From Oribacterium parvum ACB1 (GTDB lineage Bacteria; Bacillota; Clostridia; Lachnospirales; Lachnospiraceae), in the NCBI RefSeq assembly GCF_000238055.2, contig NZ_KE148312.1:2386038-2450037 (forward strand): 64,000 nt of DNA. The letters are read 5' to 3'. The translations under genes were made by a program, and so were the position numbers. Positions 18,088-25,798 of the stretch are shown in pieces. Within the stretch, counting starts at the first letter, position 1. Each line of letters opens with the position of its first letter. Under the pieces are notes generated by a model. The model saw only the letters and a list, made by a program, of their open reading frames with translations. It was not told the DNA's origin and searched no databases.

Positions 18088-18233
18088 AATTTAACCTCTT
18101 TTACTTACTTGATTCCTCGACTTTTCGGATTTCTTCTTCCGTATTTCCGAGCAAACTGTTATTTCCAATGAAATCTCTATTTCTTTAATCTCATCTTCAA
18201 TACACTTAAATTAAGTATATTCTATCATTGTCA

Positions 18234-19688
18234 TTAAGTGTTTGCTTCCAGTCTTTCTATAGCCGCCTTTACTCTCTTTAAGGACTCCTCTTTTCCGAGA
18301 ACGGAAAGAATCTCGGTTGCTCCCGCAGGCGTCATCTGCTTTCCGGAAAGAGCAATCCGAATCGGCCACATGGTAAAGCCCGTCTTGTATTCCTTCTCCG
18401 TACTGAACTCCTGTAAAAGGCTGTAGAGGCGGTCATTGCTGTAATCTTCTTCCTTCTCCAAAAGGGGAAGCACTTCTTTCAGAAGACTAAGAGAATTCTC
18501 TAAATTGGTCTTGGCTTTTTTGTTTTGATAAAGCTCTAAAGAGTAGTCCGGCACTGCCTTAAAGAAGTCTACATGCTCCGGAATATCAGGGAAAATCTCA
18601 ATACGGCTCTTCACCATCTCGGCGATTTTCTTTAAATCCACCTTCTCCCCGGCAGCCTCCTTCAGATAGGGGTAGGCTCTCTCATAGAACTTATCGAAGT
18701 CCATCTTCTTAATATACTCTCCGTTCATCCAACGAAGCTTTCCCATATCAAAGACGGCCGGGCTCTTCGAAATTCTGTGATAATCAAACTCCCGAACCAA
18801 ATCCTGCAACGAAAGAATCTCTTCATTTCCTTCCGGACTCCATCCAAGAAGCGCGACAAAGTTTACAACCGCTTCCGGCACAAAGCCTTGGTCAATCAGG
18901 TCTTCAAAGGAGGAATGACCCGAACGCTTGGAAAGCTTTTTATGGTTCTCATCCGTAATCAAAGGACAATGCACAAGTTTCGGAGATTCCCAGCCGAAGG
19001 CATCATAGAGCCTCTGGTACTTCGGGCTGGAGGAAAGATATTCATTTCCACGTACCACGTGGGTAATCCCCATTAAATGATCGTCCACGACATTGGCAAA
19101 GTTATAAGTCGGAAAACCGTCGGACTTGATGAGCACCATGTCGTCCAGCTCCGCATTATCCACAGTAACATCGCCGTATAACTCATCATGAAAAGTCGTT
19201 GTTCCCTCTGTCGGGTTATTCTGCCGGATAACATAGGGAAGACCCGCAGCAAGTTTTTCCTCCACCTCTTCCTTGGAAAGAGAAAGACAATGTTTGTCAT
19301 AGTGCATCAAAATCTCGCCGTTGACCTCAGTCTGTAAAGACTCGAGCCGATTCTTATCACAAAAGCAGTAATAAGCCTCTCCCTTTTCCACAAGTTTCTT
19401 GGCATACTGCATATAAATGCCGGTCTTCACACGCTCGGACTGTACATAGGGGCCGCAGGAGCCGGGATTATCCGGACCTTCATCCCAAAAAAGCCCCGTC
19501 TCTTCGAGGGTTCTCCGGATAATGTCCACAGCCCCCTCCACTTCTCTTTCCTGGTCTGTATCTTCTATACGAAGAAGGAAGTCTCCTCCCTCATGCTTGG
19601 CAATCAAATAGGCGTACATCCCTGTACGAAGATTCCCTACATGCATCCTTCCTGTGGGGGAAGGAGCATATCTGGTCCTGATTTTCAT
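18234..19688 (-). CDS. gltX: Glutamyl-tRNA synthetase
   Basis: A 484-residue class I synthetase, normal family length, which attaches glutamate to tRNA-Glu and, in many Firmicutes, to tRNA-Gln for later amidation. The HIGH-type motif is HVGN in [15 protein letters not shown] (residues 9-23). The KMSKS-type motif is KLSKR (251-255). The IEDTDQ block (41-46) contacts ATP and glutamate. The C-terminal alpha-helical anticodon-binding part is complete. The ATG is the only reasonable start and the family N-terminus ([13 protein letters not shown]) fits. It begins 19 bases after pnp ends on the same strand, so the two are likely co-transcribed. Confidence 0.96.
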   Translation of the reverse strand: MKIRTRYAPSPTGRMHVGNLRTGMYAYLIAKHEGGDFLLRIEDTDQEREVEGAVDIIRRTLEETGLFWDEGPDNPGSCGPYVQSERVKTGIYMQYAKKLVEKGEAYYCFCDKNRLESLQTEVNGEILMHYDKHCLSLSKEEVEEKLAAGLPYVIRQNNPTEGTTTFHDELYGDVTVDNAELDDMVLIKSDGFPTYNFANVVDDHLMGITHVVRGNEYLSSSPKYQRLYDAFGWESPKLVHCPLITDENHKKLSKRSGHSSFEDLIDQGFVPEAVVNFVALLGWSPEGNEEILSLQDLVREFDYHRISKSPAVFDMGKLRWMNGEYIKKMDFDKFYERAYPYLKEAAGEKVDLKKIAEMVKSRIEIFPDIPEHVDFFKAVPDYSLELYQNKKAKTNLENSLSLLKEVLPLLEKEEDYSNDRLYSLLQEFSTEKEYKTGFTMWPIRIALSGKQMTPAGATEILSVLGKEESLKRVKAAIERLEANT

Positions 19689-19707
19689 AAATGCCCCCTA
19701 ACTTATA

Positions 19708-21801
19708 TTATTCTGCTAAATCCTGCGGTCTCATGGAAAGATTGATTCTTCCCATCTTATCTACCTCAATAACCTTTACGCGTACCTTGTCACCAATATG
19801 TACAACATCCTCCACCTCATTCACTCTCTTATCGGAGAGCTTGGAAATGTGTACCATACCATCCTTTGTCGGGCTGAGCTGCACGAAAGCACCGAAGTTC
19901 ATCATACGCACTACGGTTCCCTCTAAAATCTGACCCGGCTCAATGTCATTTACGATGGAAAGGATAATTTCCTTCGCTCTCTCTAAAGCAGCAAGGTCAA
20001 TTCCGGAAATGGATACCATACCGCTGTCATCAATGTCAATCTTTGCACCGGTTTCATCAATAATTGCGGTAATCGTCTTACCCTGCTTACCGATAACATC
20101 TCCGATCTTGTCGGTCTCAATCTGTAAGGTAATAATCTTCGGTGCATAGGGAGAAAGCTCTTTTCTCGGCTCGGCAATCGCATCCTTCATTACCCCGTCC
20201 ATGATGAAGAGTCTTGCCTCTCTGGCTCTCTTAATCGCCTCTTCCACGATGGGACGGGTTAGACCGTGAATCTTGATGTCCATCTGGATTGCGGTAATCC
20301 CGTCTCTTGTTCCCGTAACCTTAAAGTCCATATCGCCGAAGAAATCCTCAAGTCCCTGAATATCGGTCAGCACCAAATACTCATCATCGCTATCCCCTGT
20401 TACAAGTCCGCAGGAAATACCGGCAACCGGCTTTCTAATCGGTACACCGGCAGCCATCAAGGACATGCAGGATGCACAGGTGGAAGCCATGGAGGTGGAA
20501 CCGTTGGACTCCATGGTCTCGGAAACGGAACGAATCGCATAGGGGAACTCTTCTACAGGAGGAAGCACCGGAATTAAAGCCTTCTCTGCAAGAGCGCCGT
20601 GTCCGATTTCTCTTCTTCCGGGACCTCTGGAAGCCTTTGCCTCTCCTACGGAATACCCCGGGAAGTTGTACTGGTGTAGATAACGCTTCTCCGTCTCAAA
20701 TTCATTCATGCCCTCAACCTTCTGTACCTCGGAAAGAGGGGCAAGAGTAGTAATATTTAAAATCTGGGTTTGTCCTCTCTTAAACATAGCGGAGCCATGG
20801 ACTCTCGGGAGAACATCCACTTCCGATTCCAAAGGACGAATCTCATTAATTGCTCTTCCGTCCGGTCTCTTGTGATCCTTTAAGATCATTTTCCGAACCG
20901 TCTTCTTCTCGTACTGGTAAATGGCATCCGGGAGAATCGCAAGCGCTTCCTCATCATCCTGGAAAGCCTCTACCAAACGTTCACTAAGAGCGGAGATGTT
21001 GGCATCTCTTTCCTGCTTCTCATCGGTAAATACCGCCTTTTCCATCTCTTCCGGGCTTACCACGCTCTTCATTTTCTCGAAAACGGCCTCAGGAATAGCG
21101 GAAGACTCGTAGCTGTGCTTCTCTTTTCCGCACTCTGCTATGATGCTCTCGAAGAAGCCGATAATCTGCTGGTTGGTCTCATGCGCAAGGTAAATAGCTT
21201 CAATCATCTTCTCTTCCGGAAGCTCGTTCGCGCCGGCTTCAATCATGATGACCTTTTCTTTTGTAGATGCGACAGTGAGCAGTAAGTCGGATACAGCTTT
21301 TTCTCCATTTCCCGGGTTCAAGATAAACTCCCCGGCAATCATACCTACCTGTGTCGTTGCACAAGGTCCGTCAAAGGGCACGTCGGAAATGGACGTAGCG
21401 AGGGCAGATCCGAGCATGGCCAGAAGCTCCGGAGAAGCATCCTGATCAACCGAAAGCACCGTATTGTTCAGAAGAACATCATTTCTATAGTCCTTCGGGA
21501 AAAGCGGACGCATCGGGCGGTCAATGACTCTTGCAGTAAGAATGGCATTGTCACTTGCTCTACCTTCTCTCTTTTTAAAGCCGCCCGGGAACTTTCCGAC
21601 AGCATACATCTTCTCTTCATACTCTACAGAAAGCGGAAAGAAATCAATACCGTCTCTTGGCTTTTCCGATGCAGTACAGGTAGAAAGCACAGTAGTATCT
21701 CCATAGTGCATTAAAACCGCACCGTTACTTTGTGCACAGACTCTGTCCACATCTATCGTGAGCATTCTGCCTGCCAGTTCCATTGAATAACTTTTGTACA
21801 T
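19708..21801 (-). CDS. pnp: Polynucleotide phosphorylase
   Basis: A 697-residue 3'-5' exoribonuclease that degrades RNA phosphorolytically in the cytosolic degradosome. Two RNase PH cores flank an alpha-helical linker. A KH domain follows (about 555-612, with the GXXG loop in VIGKQGKT), then an S1 domain (about 622-692) typical of RNA binding. The GDSDDEYLVLTDIQGLEDFFGDMDF region carries the acidic catalytic residues. The start follows AAAGGAGG, 5 bases before ATG. A recognisable promoter (21929-21957) and a leader of about 120 bases with a stem-loop precede it. rpsO lies just upstream behind its own terminator, keeping the common rpsO-pnp order. Confidence 0.97.
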   Translation of the reverse strand: MYKSYSMELAGRMLTIDVDRVCAQSNGAVLMHYGDTTVLSTCTASEKPRDGIDFFPLSVEYEEKMYAVGKFPGGFKKREGRASDNAILTARVIDRPMRPLFPKDYRNDVLLNNTVLSVDQDASPELLAMLGSALATSISDVPFDGPCATTQVGMIAGEFILNPGNGEKAVSDLLLTVASTKEKVIMIEAGANELPEEKMIEAIYLAHETNQQIIGFFESIIAECGKEKHSYESSAIPEAVFEKMKSVVSPEEMEKAVFTDEKQERDANISALSERLVEAFQDDEEALAILPDAIYQYEKKTVRKMILKDHKRPDGRAINEIRPLESEVDVLPRVHGSAMFKRGQTQILNITTLAPLSEVQKVEGMNEFETEKRYLHQYNFPGYSVGEAKASRGPGRREIGHGALAEKALIPVLPPVEEFPYAIRSVSETMESNGSTSMASTCASCMSLMAAGVPIRKPVAGISCGLVTGDSDDEYLVLTDIQGLEDFFGDMDFKVTGTRDGITAIQMDIKIHGLTRPIVEEAIKRAREARLFIMDGVMKDAIAEPRKELSPYAPKIITLQIETDKIGDVIGKQGKTITAIIDETGAKIDIDDSGMVSISGIDLAALERAKEIILSIVNDIEPGQILEGTVVRMMNFGAFVQLSPTKDGMVHISKLSDKRVNEVEDVVHIGDKVRVKVIEVDKMGRINLSMRPQDLAE

Positions 21802-21841
21802 AAAGCCTCCTTTTTCTTCTTTCCTTCGGAAGCCCCAAAAG

Positions 21842-21878
21842 CACTGAAAAAGCTACGAAACTCGTCTATTTTTCAGTG
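21842..21878 (-). promoter_or_regulatory. Leader stem-loop upstream of pnp
   Basis: Perfect 10-base arms CACTGAAAAA and TTTTTCAGTG (21878-21869 and 21851-21842) enclose 17 bases, in the presumed untranslated leader of pnp. A smaller hairpin (CTTCC-TTC-GGAAG, 21821-21833) follows. In enterobacteria pnp is autoregulated through a leader stem; a similar role here is inference. Confidence 0.4.
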
Positions 21879-21928
21879 ATCTCGGTTGCCTTCCAAAGGA
21901 AAATTTTTGATAAAATCACCAATAAATC

Positions 21929-21957
21929 ATTATACTAAAGGGAAGAAGTCGCCGCAA
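21929..21957 (-). promoter_or_regulatory. Promoter of pnp
   Basis: On the minus strand TTGCGG (21957-21952), a 17-base spacer and a perfect TATAAT (21934-21929) lie between the rpsO terminator and pnp. The predicted leader is about 120 bases. Confidence 0.6.
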
Positions 21958-22026
21958 GAGTCGGATGAAATATATCAGGGAATCCAAACTTTTATCCAAG
22001 TCTCCTTTTGGCTCCTTGTCCTTTCT

Positions 22027-22070
22027 CAAAAAAAGCAAAACAGGGCAGAAGGGATAACCCCTCTGCCCTG
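22027..22070 (-). terminator. Rho-independent terminator of rpsO
   Basis: CAGGGCAGA and TCTGCCCTG form a 9-bp GC-rich stem (22070-22041 on minus), followed by TTTTGCTTTTTTTG. It lies 8 bases past the rpsO stop. Confidence 0.92.
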
Positions 22071-22078
22071 AAAATATC

Positions 22079-22345
22079 TTACTTTCTGATACCCAGCTTC
22101 TCGATTAAAGCTCTGTATCCGTCTAAGTCCGTCTTCTTTAAGTAATCAAGAAGTCCTCTTCTCTGACCAACCATCATAAGAAGTCCTCTTCTACTGTGGT
22201 GATCCTTCGGATTGCTCTTTAAGTGCTCGGTAAGCTCTACAATTCTCTCTGTAAGAAGCGCAACCTGTACTTCAGGTGAACCGGTATCTCCGGGCTTTCT
22301 GCCGTACTTAGCAACCAACTCTGCTTTCTTCTCTTTTGTAATCAT
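22079..22345 (-). CDS. rpsO: 30S ribosomal protein S15
   Basis: An 88-residue primary 16S rRNA-binding protein of the small subunit platform. The family block [17 protein letters not shown] and the [22 protein letters not shown] stretch are intact. An in-frame ATG exists at 22381, but AAGGAG before the ATG at 22345 and normal family length (88-89) fix the start. A promoter overlapping the 3' end of the truB-ribF gene and a leader of about 150 bases give it its own transcript, closed by a strong terminator. Confidence 0.97.
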   Translation of the reverse strand: MITKEKKAELVAKYGRKPGDTGSPEVQVALLTERIVELTEHLKSNPKDHHSRRGLLMMVGQRRGLLDYLKKTDLDGYRALIEKLGIRK

Positions 22346-22498
22346 CTTTTCTCCTTCTTTGAGCCTAAGCTCGCTACTCACGAAAAACGGAACAAGCGTC
22401 GGAGTGCGCTTTGCTACGCCTTCGCGTCATAAAAGTTTCTTGGATTTCTCTCTTGTATGAAATCCGTCTGTGAAAAGAATTAAACAATCTCTTCACGA
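22346..22498 (-). promoter_or_regulatory. Long rpsO leader, possible S15-binding control region
   Basis: The predicted transcript start is near 22498, leaving about 150 bases before rpsO. The leader has a perfect 7-bp stem (GGATTTC and GAAATCC, 22442-22465), then a stretch far richer in GC than its surroundings with repeated GCG-containing arms (about 22385-22430). S15 is known to repress its own mRNA in several bacteria via unrelated leader folds. That this region does so is inference. Confidence 0.35.
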
Positions 22499-22504
22499 AA
22501 GAGT

Positions 22505-22534
22505 ATATTACTGCATTCCCCTCTCAACTGTCAA
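22505..22534 (-). promoter_or_regulatory. Promoter of rpsO inside the end of truB-ribF
   Basis: A perfect TTGACA (22534-22529, minus strand) and TAATAT (22510-22505) are separated by 18 bases. The -35 box lies within the last codons of truB-ribF. Confidence 0.55.
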
Positions 22535-24166
22535 GGTTTTCTTGGATTTAACACAATTTTCAACGGTACGTAAATCCGCCTTTAACTGCGCTTTCAAAGC
22601 ATCAAGATTTGGAAAATGCTTTTGCTCCCGAATTCTCTTTATGAAACTTACTCGGATCTTCTCCCCATAGATATCTCTGTCAAATTCGAGAAGGTGACTT
22701 TCAATTGTTAAAGGATTTTCCGCGGAAATGCTGGGATTTCTCCCAATATTGGTCATCGCATCATACTCTTCTCCCAGAACCATAACTCTCGTGTAATACA
22801 CTCCTTCTTCCGGACACAGCTTCCCTTCCTTCGGGAAAATGTTTGCAGTCGGAAAGGAAAGACTTTTTCCTATAGCTTTTCCGTGCACCACACTACCATT
22901 TATGCTATACGGTCTTCCAAGAAGTGCAGCCGCCTCTTCCACCCTTCCCTCTTCCAAAGCTTTTCGAATATAGGAACTCGAGACTTCCACTTCTTCTCCG
23001 GCAGGGTTTAGGGTCAGAACCTTATCCACTACTGTAAGCTTAAAGCCATATTTTTGCTGCAAACTTTCAAGGAGTTCTACGTTCCCCGCTCCTTTGTAGC
23101 CAAAGCTACAGTCCGTTCCCACAACAAGGTGTTTCACTTTCAAGGACTCTATCAAAATGATTTTCACAAAGTCCTCCGGGCTCATCCGGGCTGCCTCCAC
23201 CGTTAAGGGGTAGAGATATACTTCATGAAATCCCGCATTTTTCAGTCTGGTAAAATGCTCCTCTTCCGTAGAAAGCATATCCTTTCGCCCTTGTAAAAAG
23301 AAGCTGTCTTTTTCCATGGTAAAGGAAAGAACGGCAGGCTTTAAACCTTCTTCCTTTGCAATGCCGAAAACAGAGGAAAAAATCTTTTGATGCCCGAGAT
23401 GTACACCGTCGAACTTCCCGAAGGTCAGCGCTGTCGGAACTTTACTGTATAAAGCGGGCTTCAAGAAGGAGGAAAGATCTCCCTTCTTCATCTCCTTTTC
23501 AATTTCGGAAAGTGTCTTACTCTCTTTAAATTGAAATTCTCCGACCTCTTCTCGGAAAAGTGCAGACATACAGGCCTTCGTTCCCAGCTTCTCTCCTATC
23601 TCCGTACAAAGTGTACGAATGTAAGTGCCTTTCGAGCATTTTACACGAAACGTAATTCTTTGGTGCTTTTCCCGGCAGGAAAGTGCAGCAACGCTCTCCG
23701 GAGCCGTCATAGAAAGAAGCTCTATGGAAAAAATCTCAATTTGAGAAGGCTTTCGCTCTATCACGATTCCTTCTCTTGCCATACTGTAGAGTCGCTTTCC
23801 ATCCACCTTCTTCGCGCTGTACATGGGAGGAATCTGCTCTCTTTTTCCAAGAAGAGCTTGAAAAGCGGATAGAACTTCTTCTTCCGTAACCGTCCTTTCT
23901 TCTTCCGATAAAAGCTTTCCCGTACTGTCTTCCGTATCCGTCTCTATACCAAGAAGCATTTCAGCCCGATAAACCTTCACTTCACTCATGAGGCTTTCGA
24001 CAAGCTTTGTAGCCTTCCCCACACAAACAAGAAGCACCCCTTCCGCCATAGGATCCAAGGTGCCTGCATGTCCCATCTTCTTTTCATGGAGAATTCTTTT
24101 TAAAGCGCGGAGCACGTCAAAACTCGTCATTCCCGCTTCTTTATTGACATTGATGATTCCATCCAT
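22508..24166 (-). CDS. truB-ribF: TruB-RibF fusion: tRNA pseudouridine-55 synthase plus riboflavin kinase/FAD synthetase
   Basis: One uninterrupted 552-codon frame joins two enzymes that are normally separate. Residues 1 to about 235 are TruB, which makes pseudouridine 55 in tRNA: GHAGTLDPMAEGVL carries the catalytic Asp38, followed by IPPMYSAKKVDGKRLY and KCSKGTYIRTL. From about 243 onward it is RibF, which phosphorylates riboflavin and adenylylates FMN: TFGKFDGVHLGHQKIF, TDCSFGYKG, SSSYIRKALEEG, then the kinase block SFPTANIFP and GVYYTRV. Together the separate proteins would total about 610 residues, so the TruB C-terminal part is shortened. The two genes are neighbours in many Firmicutes, so fusion by loss of a stop is plausible. 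No stop or frameshift is visible at the junction. Confidence 0.93.
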   Translation of the reverse strand: MDGIINVNKEAGMTSFDVLRALKRILHEKKMGHAGTLDPMAEGVLLVCVGKATKLVESLMSEVKVYRAEMLLGIETDTEDSTGKLLSEEERTVTEEEVLSAFQALLGKREQIPPMYSAKKVDGKRLYSMAREGIVIERKPSQIEIFSIELLSMTAPESVAALSCREKHQRITFRVKCSKGTYIRTLCTEIGEKLGTKACMSALFREEVGEFQFKESKTLSEIEKEMKKGDLSSFLKPALYSKVPTALTFGKFDGVHLGHQKIFSSVFGIAKEEGLKPAVLSFTMEKDSFFLQGRKDMLSTEEEHFTRLKNAGFHEVYLYPLTVEAARMSPEDFVKIILIESLKVKHLVVGTDCSFGYKGAGNVELLESLQQKYGFKLTVVDKVLTLNPAGEEVEVSSSYIRKALEEGRVEEAAALLGRPYSINGSVVHGKAIGKSLSFPTANIFPKEGKLCPEEGVYYTRVMVLGEEYDAMTNIGRNPSISAENPLTIESHLLEFDRDIYGEKIRVSFIKRIREQKHFPNLDALKAQLKADLRTVENCVKSKKTLTVERGMQ

Positions 24167-24283
24167 AGTTTGTATTATTTTCTCTTAGCTTCTCCCAACG
24201 GTATAAAGTCTAACTCATTTTAAACGTGGAGCTTATTATAAAAAATGATCTAAAATTTTTCTTGATTCGTCATAGCCTATTGA

Positions 24284-25267
24284 TTACTGCCTGTTACTTA
24301 CAAAGTCCGGTGCATCCATCTGCTTTCTAAGCTCTTCGATAATGTTTTCCAAAATGGATGCTGTATCCCCCTTTAAGCTGCAGCCTGCCGCCATCTTATG
24401 TCCGCCTCCGGCAAAGTGTGCCGCCACAGTGGAAACATCCAGTGCAGTATTGTTCGAGCGAAGGCTTACCTTATAGGTGTTATTTCCTACCTCATAGAGG
24501 AAAATAACACCGTCTACCTCCTTTGTTTCTCGAAGAATGCTGACGATGCCGTCCACATCTTTCTGGTCTACGGAAAAACTGTCCATATCCTTTATACTGA
24601 GGGAAGAAGCAAAAATACGCCCCTCCATATAGAGCCTTCCGTCAAGGAGCACCTTTCCGGTAACCTGCTGCTGGTTCACCGTCTTCATATAGAAACTGTC
24701 ATCAATGATGGAGGAGAAATCAATCCCACGGTCCATACACTTTCCCGCTATTTCCATGGTGTGAGAGCTTGTGGAAGTATACTTAAAAACTCCGGTGTCG
24801 TGAATAATACCGGTATAGATACAGGTCGCCACATCCTTAGTAAAATACCGCTCATCCATTAAATCAAAGCTGATTTCACTCGTGCTGGAGGCATCAGGAA
24901 GTATCGTATGATTCGGAAACTCTTCTCCGCTGCTTGTGATATGGTGATCAATTACATAGCGCTCTTTCGCATTTTTTGCAAGGCGCCCGTACTCTCCCAA
25001 TCTTTCGTAAACTCCACAATCACAGATGATTGCCAGGTCATACTCATCTTTTGGGACGTCATGGCGAATCCCGGAGAATCCCGGAAGGTAGGCAAATTTA
25101 TTATTCGCTTCCATAAGAAACACCGTCACTTCCTTCTCCGGGAACCGTCCTTTGATATAATTTTTCCACCCAAGAGTGGATCCCAGGCAGTCTCCATCCG
25201 GACGGGTATGTCCCAATATACAGATGCTTTTTGCATTGCCAATTAGAGATTCCAGAACCTCTTTCAT
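24284..25267 (-). CDS. nrnA: DHH-family oligoribonuclease / pAp phosphatase (NrnA-like)
   Basis: A 327-residue DHH/DHHA1 phosphoesterase. Metal-binding motifs are visible in order: HTRPDGDCLG (residues 20-29), an Asp in IICDCG, the DHH motif in VIDHHITS and a later Asp in IHDTGVF. The C-terminal DHHA1 domain has the substrate motif FAGGGHKMAAGC. In Bacillus the homologue degrades nanoRNA and dephosphorylates 3'-phosphoadenosine 5'-phosphate. Its position between rbfA and truB is typical for clostridia. A spacer of 117 bases separates it from truB-ribF. Confidence 0.92.
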   Translation of the reverse strand: MKEVLESLIGNAKSICILGHTRPDGDCLGSTLGWKNYIKGRFPEKEVTVFLMEANNKFAYLPGFSGIRHDVPKDEYDLAIICDCGVYERLGEYGRLAKNAKERYVIDHHITSSGEEFPNHTILPDASSTSEISFDLMDERYFTKDVATCIYTGIIHDTGVFKYTSTSSHTMEIAGKCMDRGIDFSSIIDDSFYMKTVNQQQVTGKVLLDGRLYMEGRIFASSLSIKDMDSFSVDQKDVDGIVSILRETKEVDGVIFLYEVGNNTYKVSLRSNNTALDVSTVAAHFAGGGHKMAAGCSLKGDTASILENIIEELRKQMDAPDFVSNRQ

Positions 25268-25372
25268 TTTTTCGCCTTTCTATTGTTCCATTTCCCCGGT
25301 ATTTATTTCTCTATTTGAAATTATAAATTCCGTATTGCTTTATTTTGTAAAGCCATAATCGACTCAAGTTCT

Positions 25373-25789
25373 TTATTCTTCGTCCTCTTTATAATGATTT
25401 TCCTGATTCACCGCTTCTCCTACAGGGCGCGCTTCATCTTCCTCTTTTACCTTGTTGATTAAAGCATCCATACGGGAGCCGTATTCCACGGAATGATCGG
25501 GAACAAATTGCAGTTCCGGGGTATGACGAAGATTTAAGCTCCGCGCAAGCTCCCTTCTCAAAAAGCCCGCCGCAGCTTTCAAGCCTTCAATGGTCTTCCC
25601 CAGGCTCTCTTCACTTCCGAGACAGGAAACATAGACCTTACAGTACTGTAAATCCGGAGTCAAATCCACTCCGGTCACGTCGCAGAAGGGAGACACCCGG
25701 ATGTCTTTTACTTCATTACGAATGAGGACGGAGAGATTTCTCCGCACGTCCTCATTTCTTCTTTGGTTTTTAAAACTCTGCCTTTTCAA
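25373..25789 (-). CDS. rbfA: Ribosome-binding factor A
   Basis: A 138-residue KH-fold protein that assists maturation of the 30S subunit and 16S 5' end. Family features are the RNEDVRRNLSVLIRNEVKD start, VTGVDLTPDLQYCKVYVS, and LRRELARSLNLRHTPELQFVPDHSVEYG. An acidic tail of about 25 residues extends past the usual end. It starts 9 bases after infB, in the conserved operon order. Confidence 0.95.
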   Translation of the reverse strand: MKRQSFKNQRRNEDVRRNLSVLIRNEVKDIRVSPFCDVTGVDLTPDLQYCKVYVSCLGSEESLGKTIEGLKAAAGFLRRELARSLNLRHTPELQFVPDHSVEYGSRMDALINKVKEEDEARPVGEAVNQENHYKEDEE

Positions 25790-25798
25790 GCTTCACCT

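Noticed and set aside
18088..18233. T-box riboswitch upstream of thrS
   Set aside because: No conserved T-box sequence (TGGNACCGCG-like) or specifier stem was found, and the region is short.
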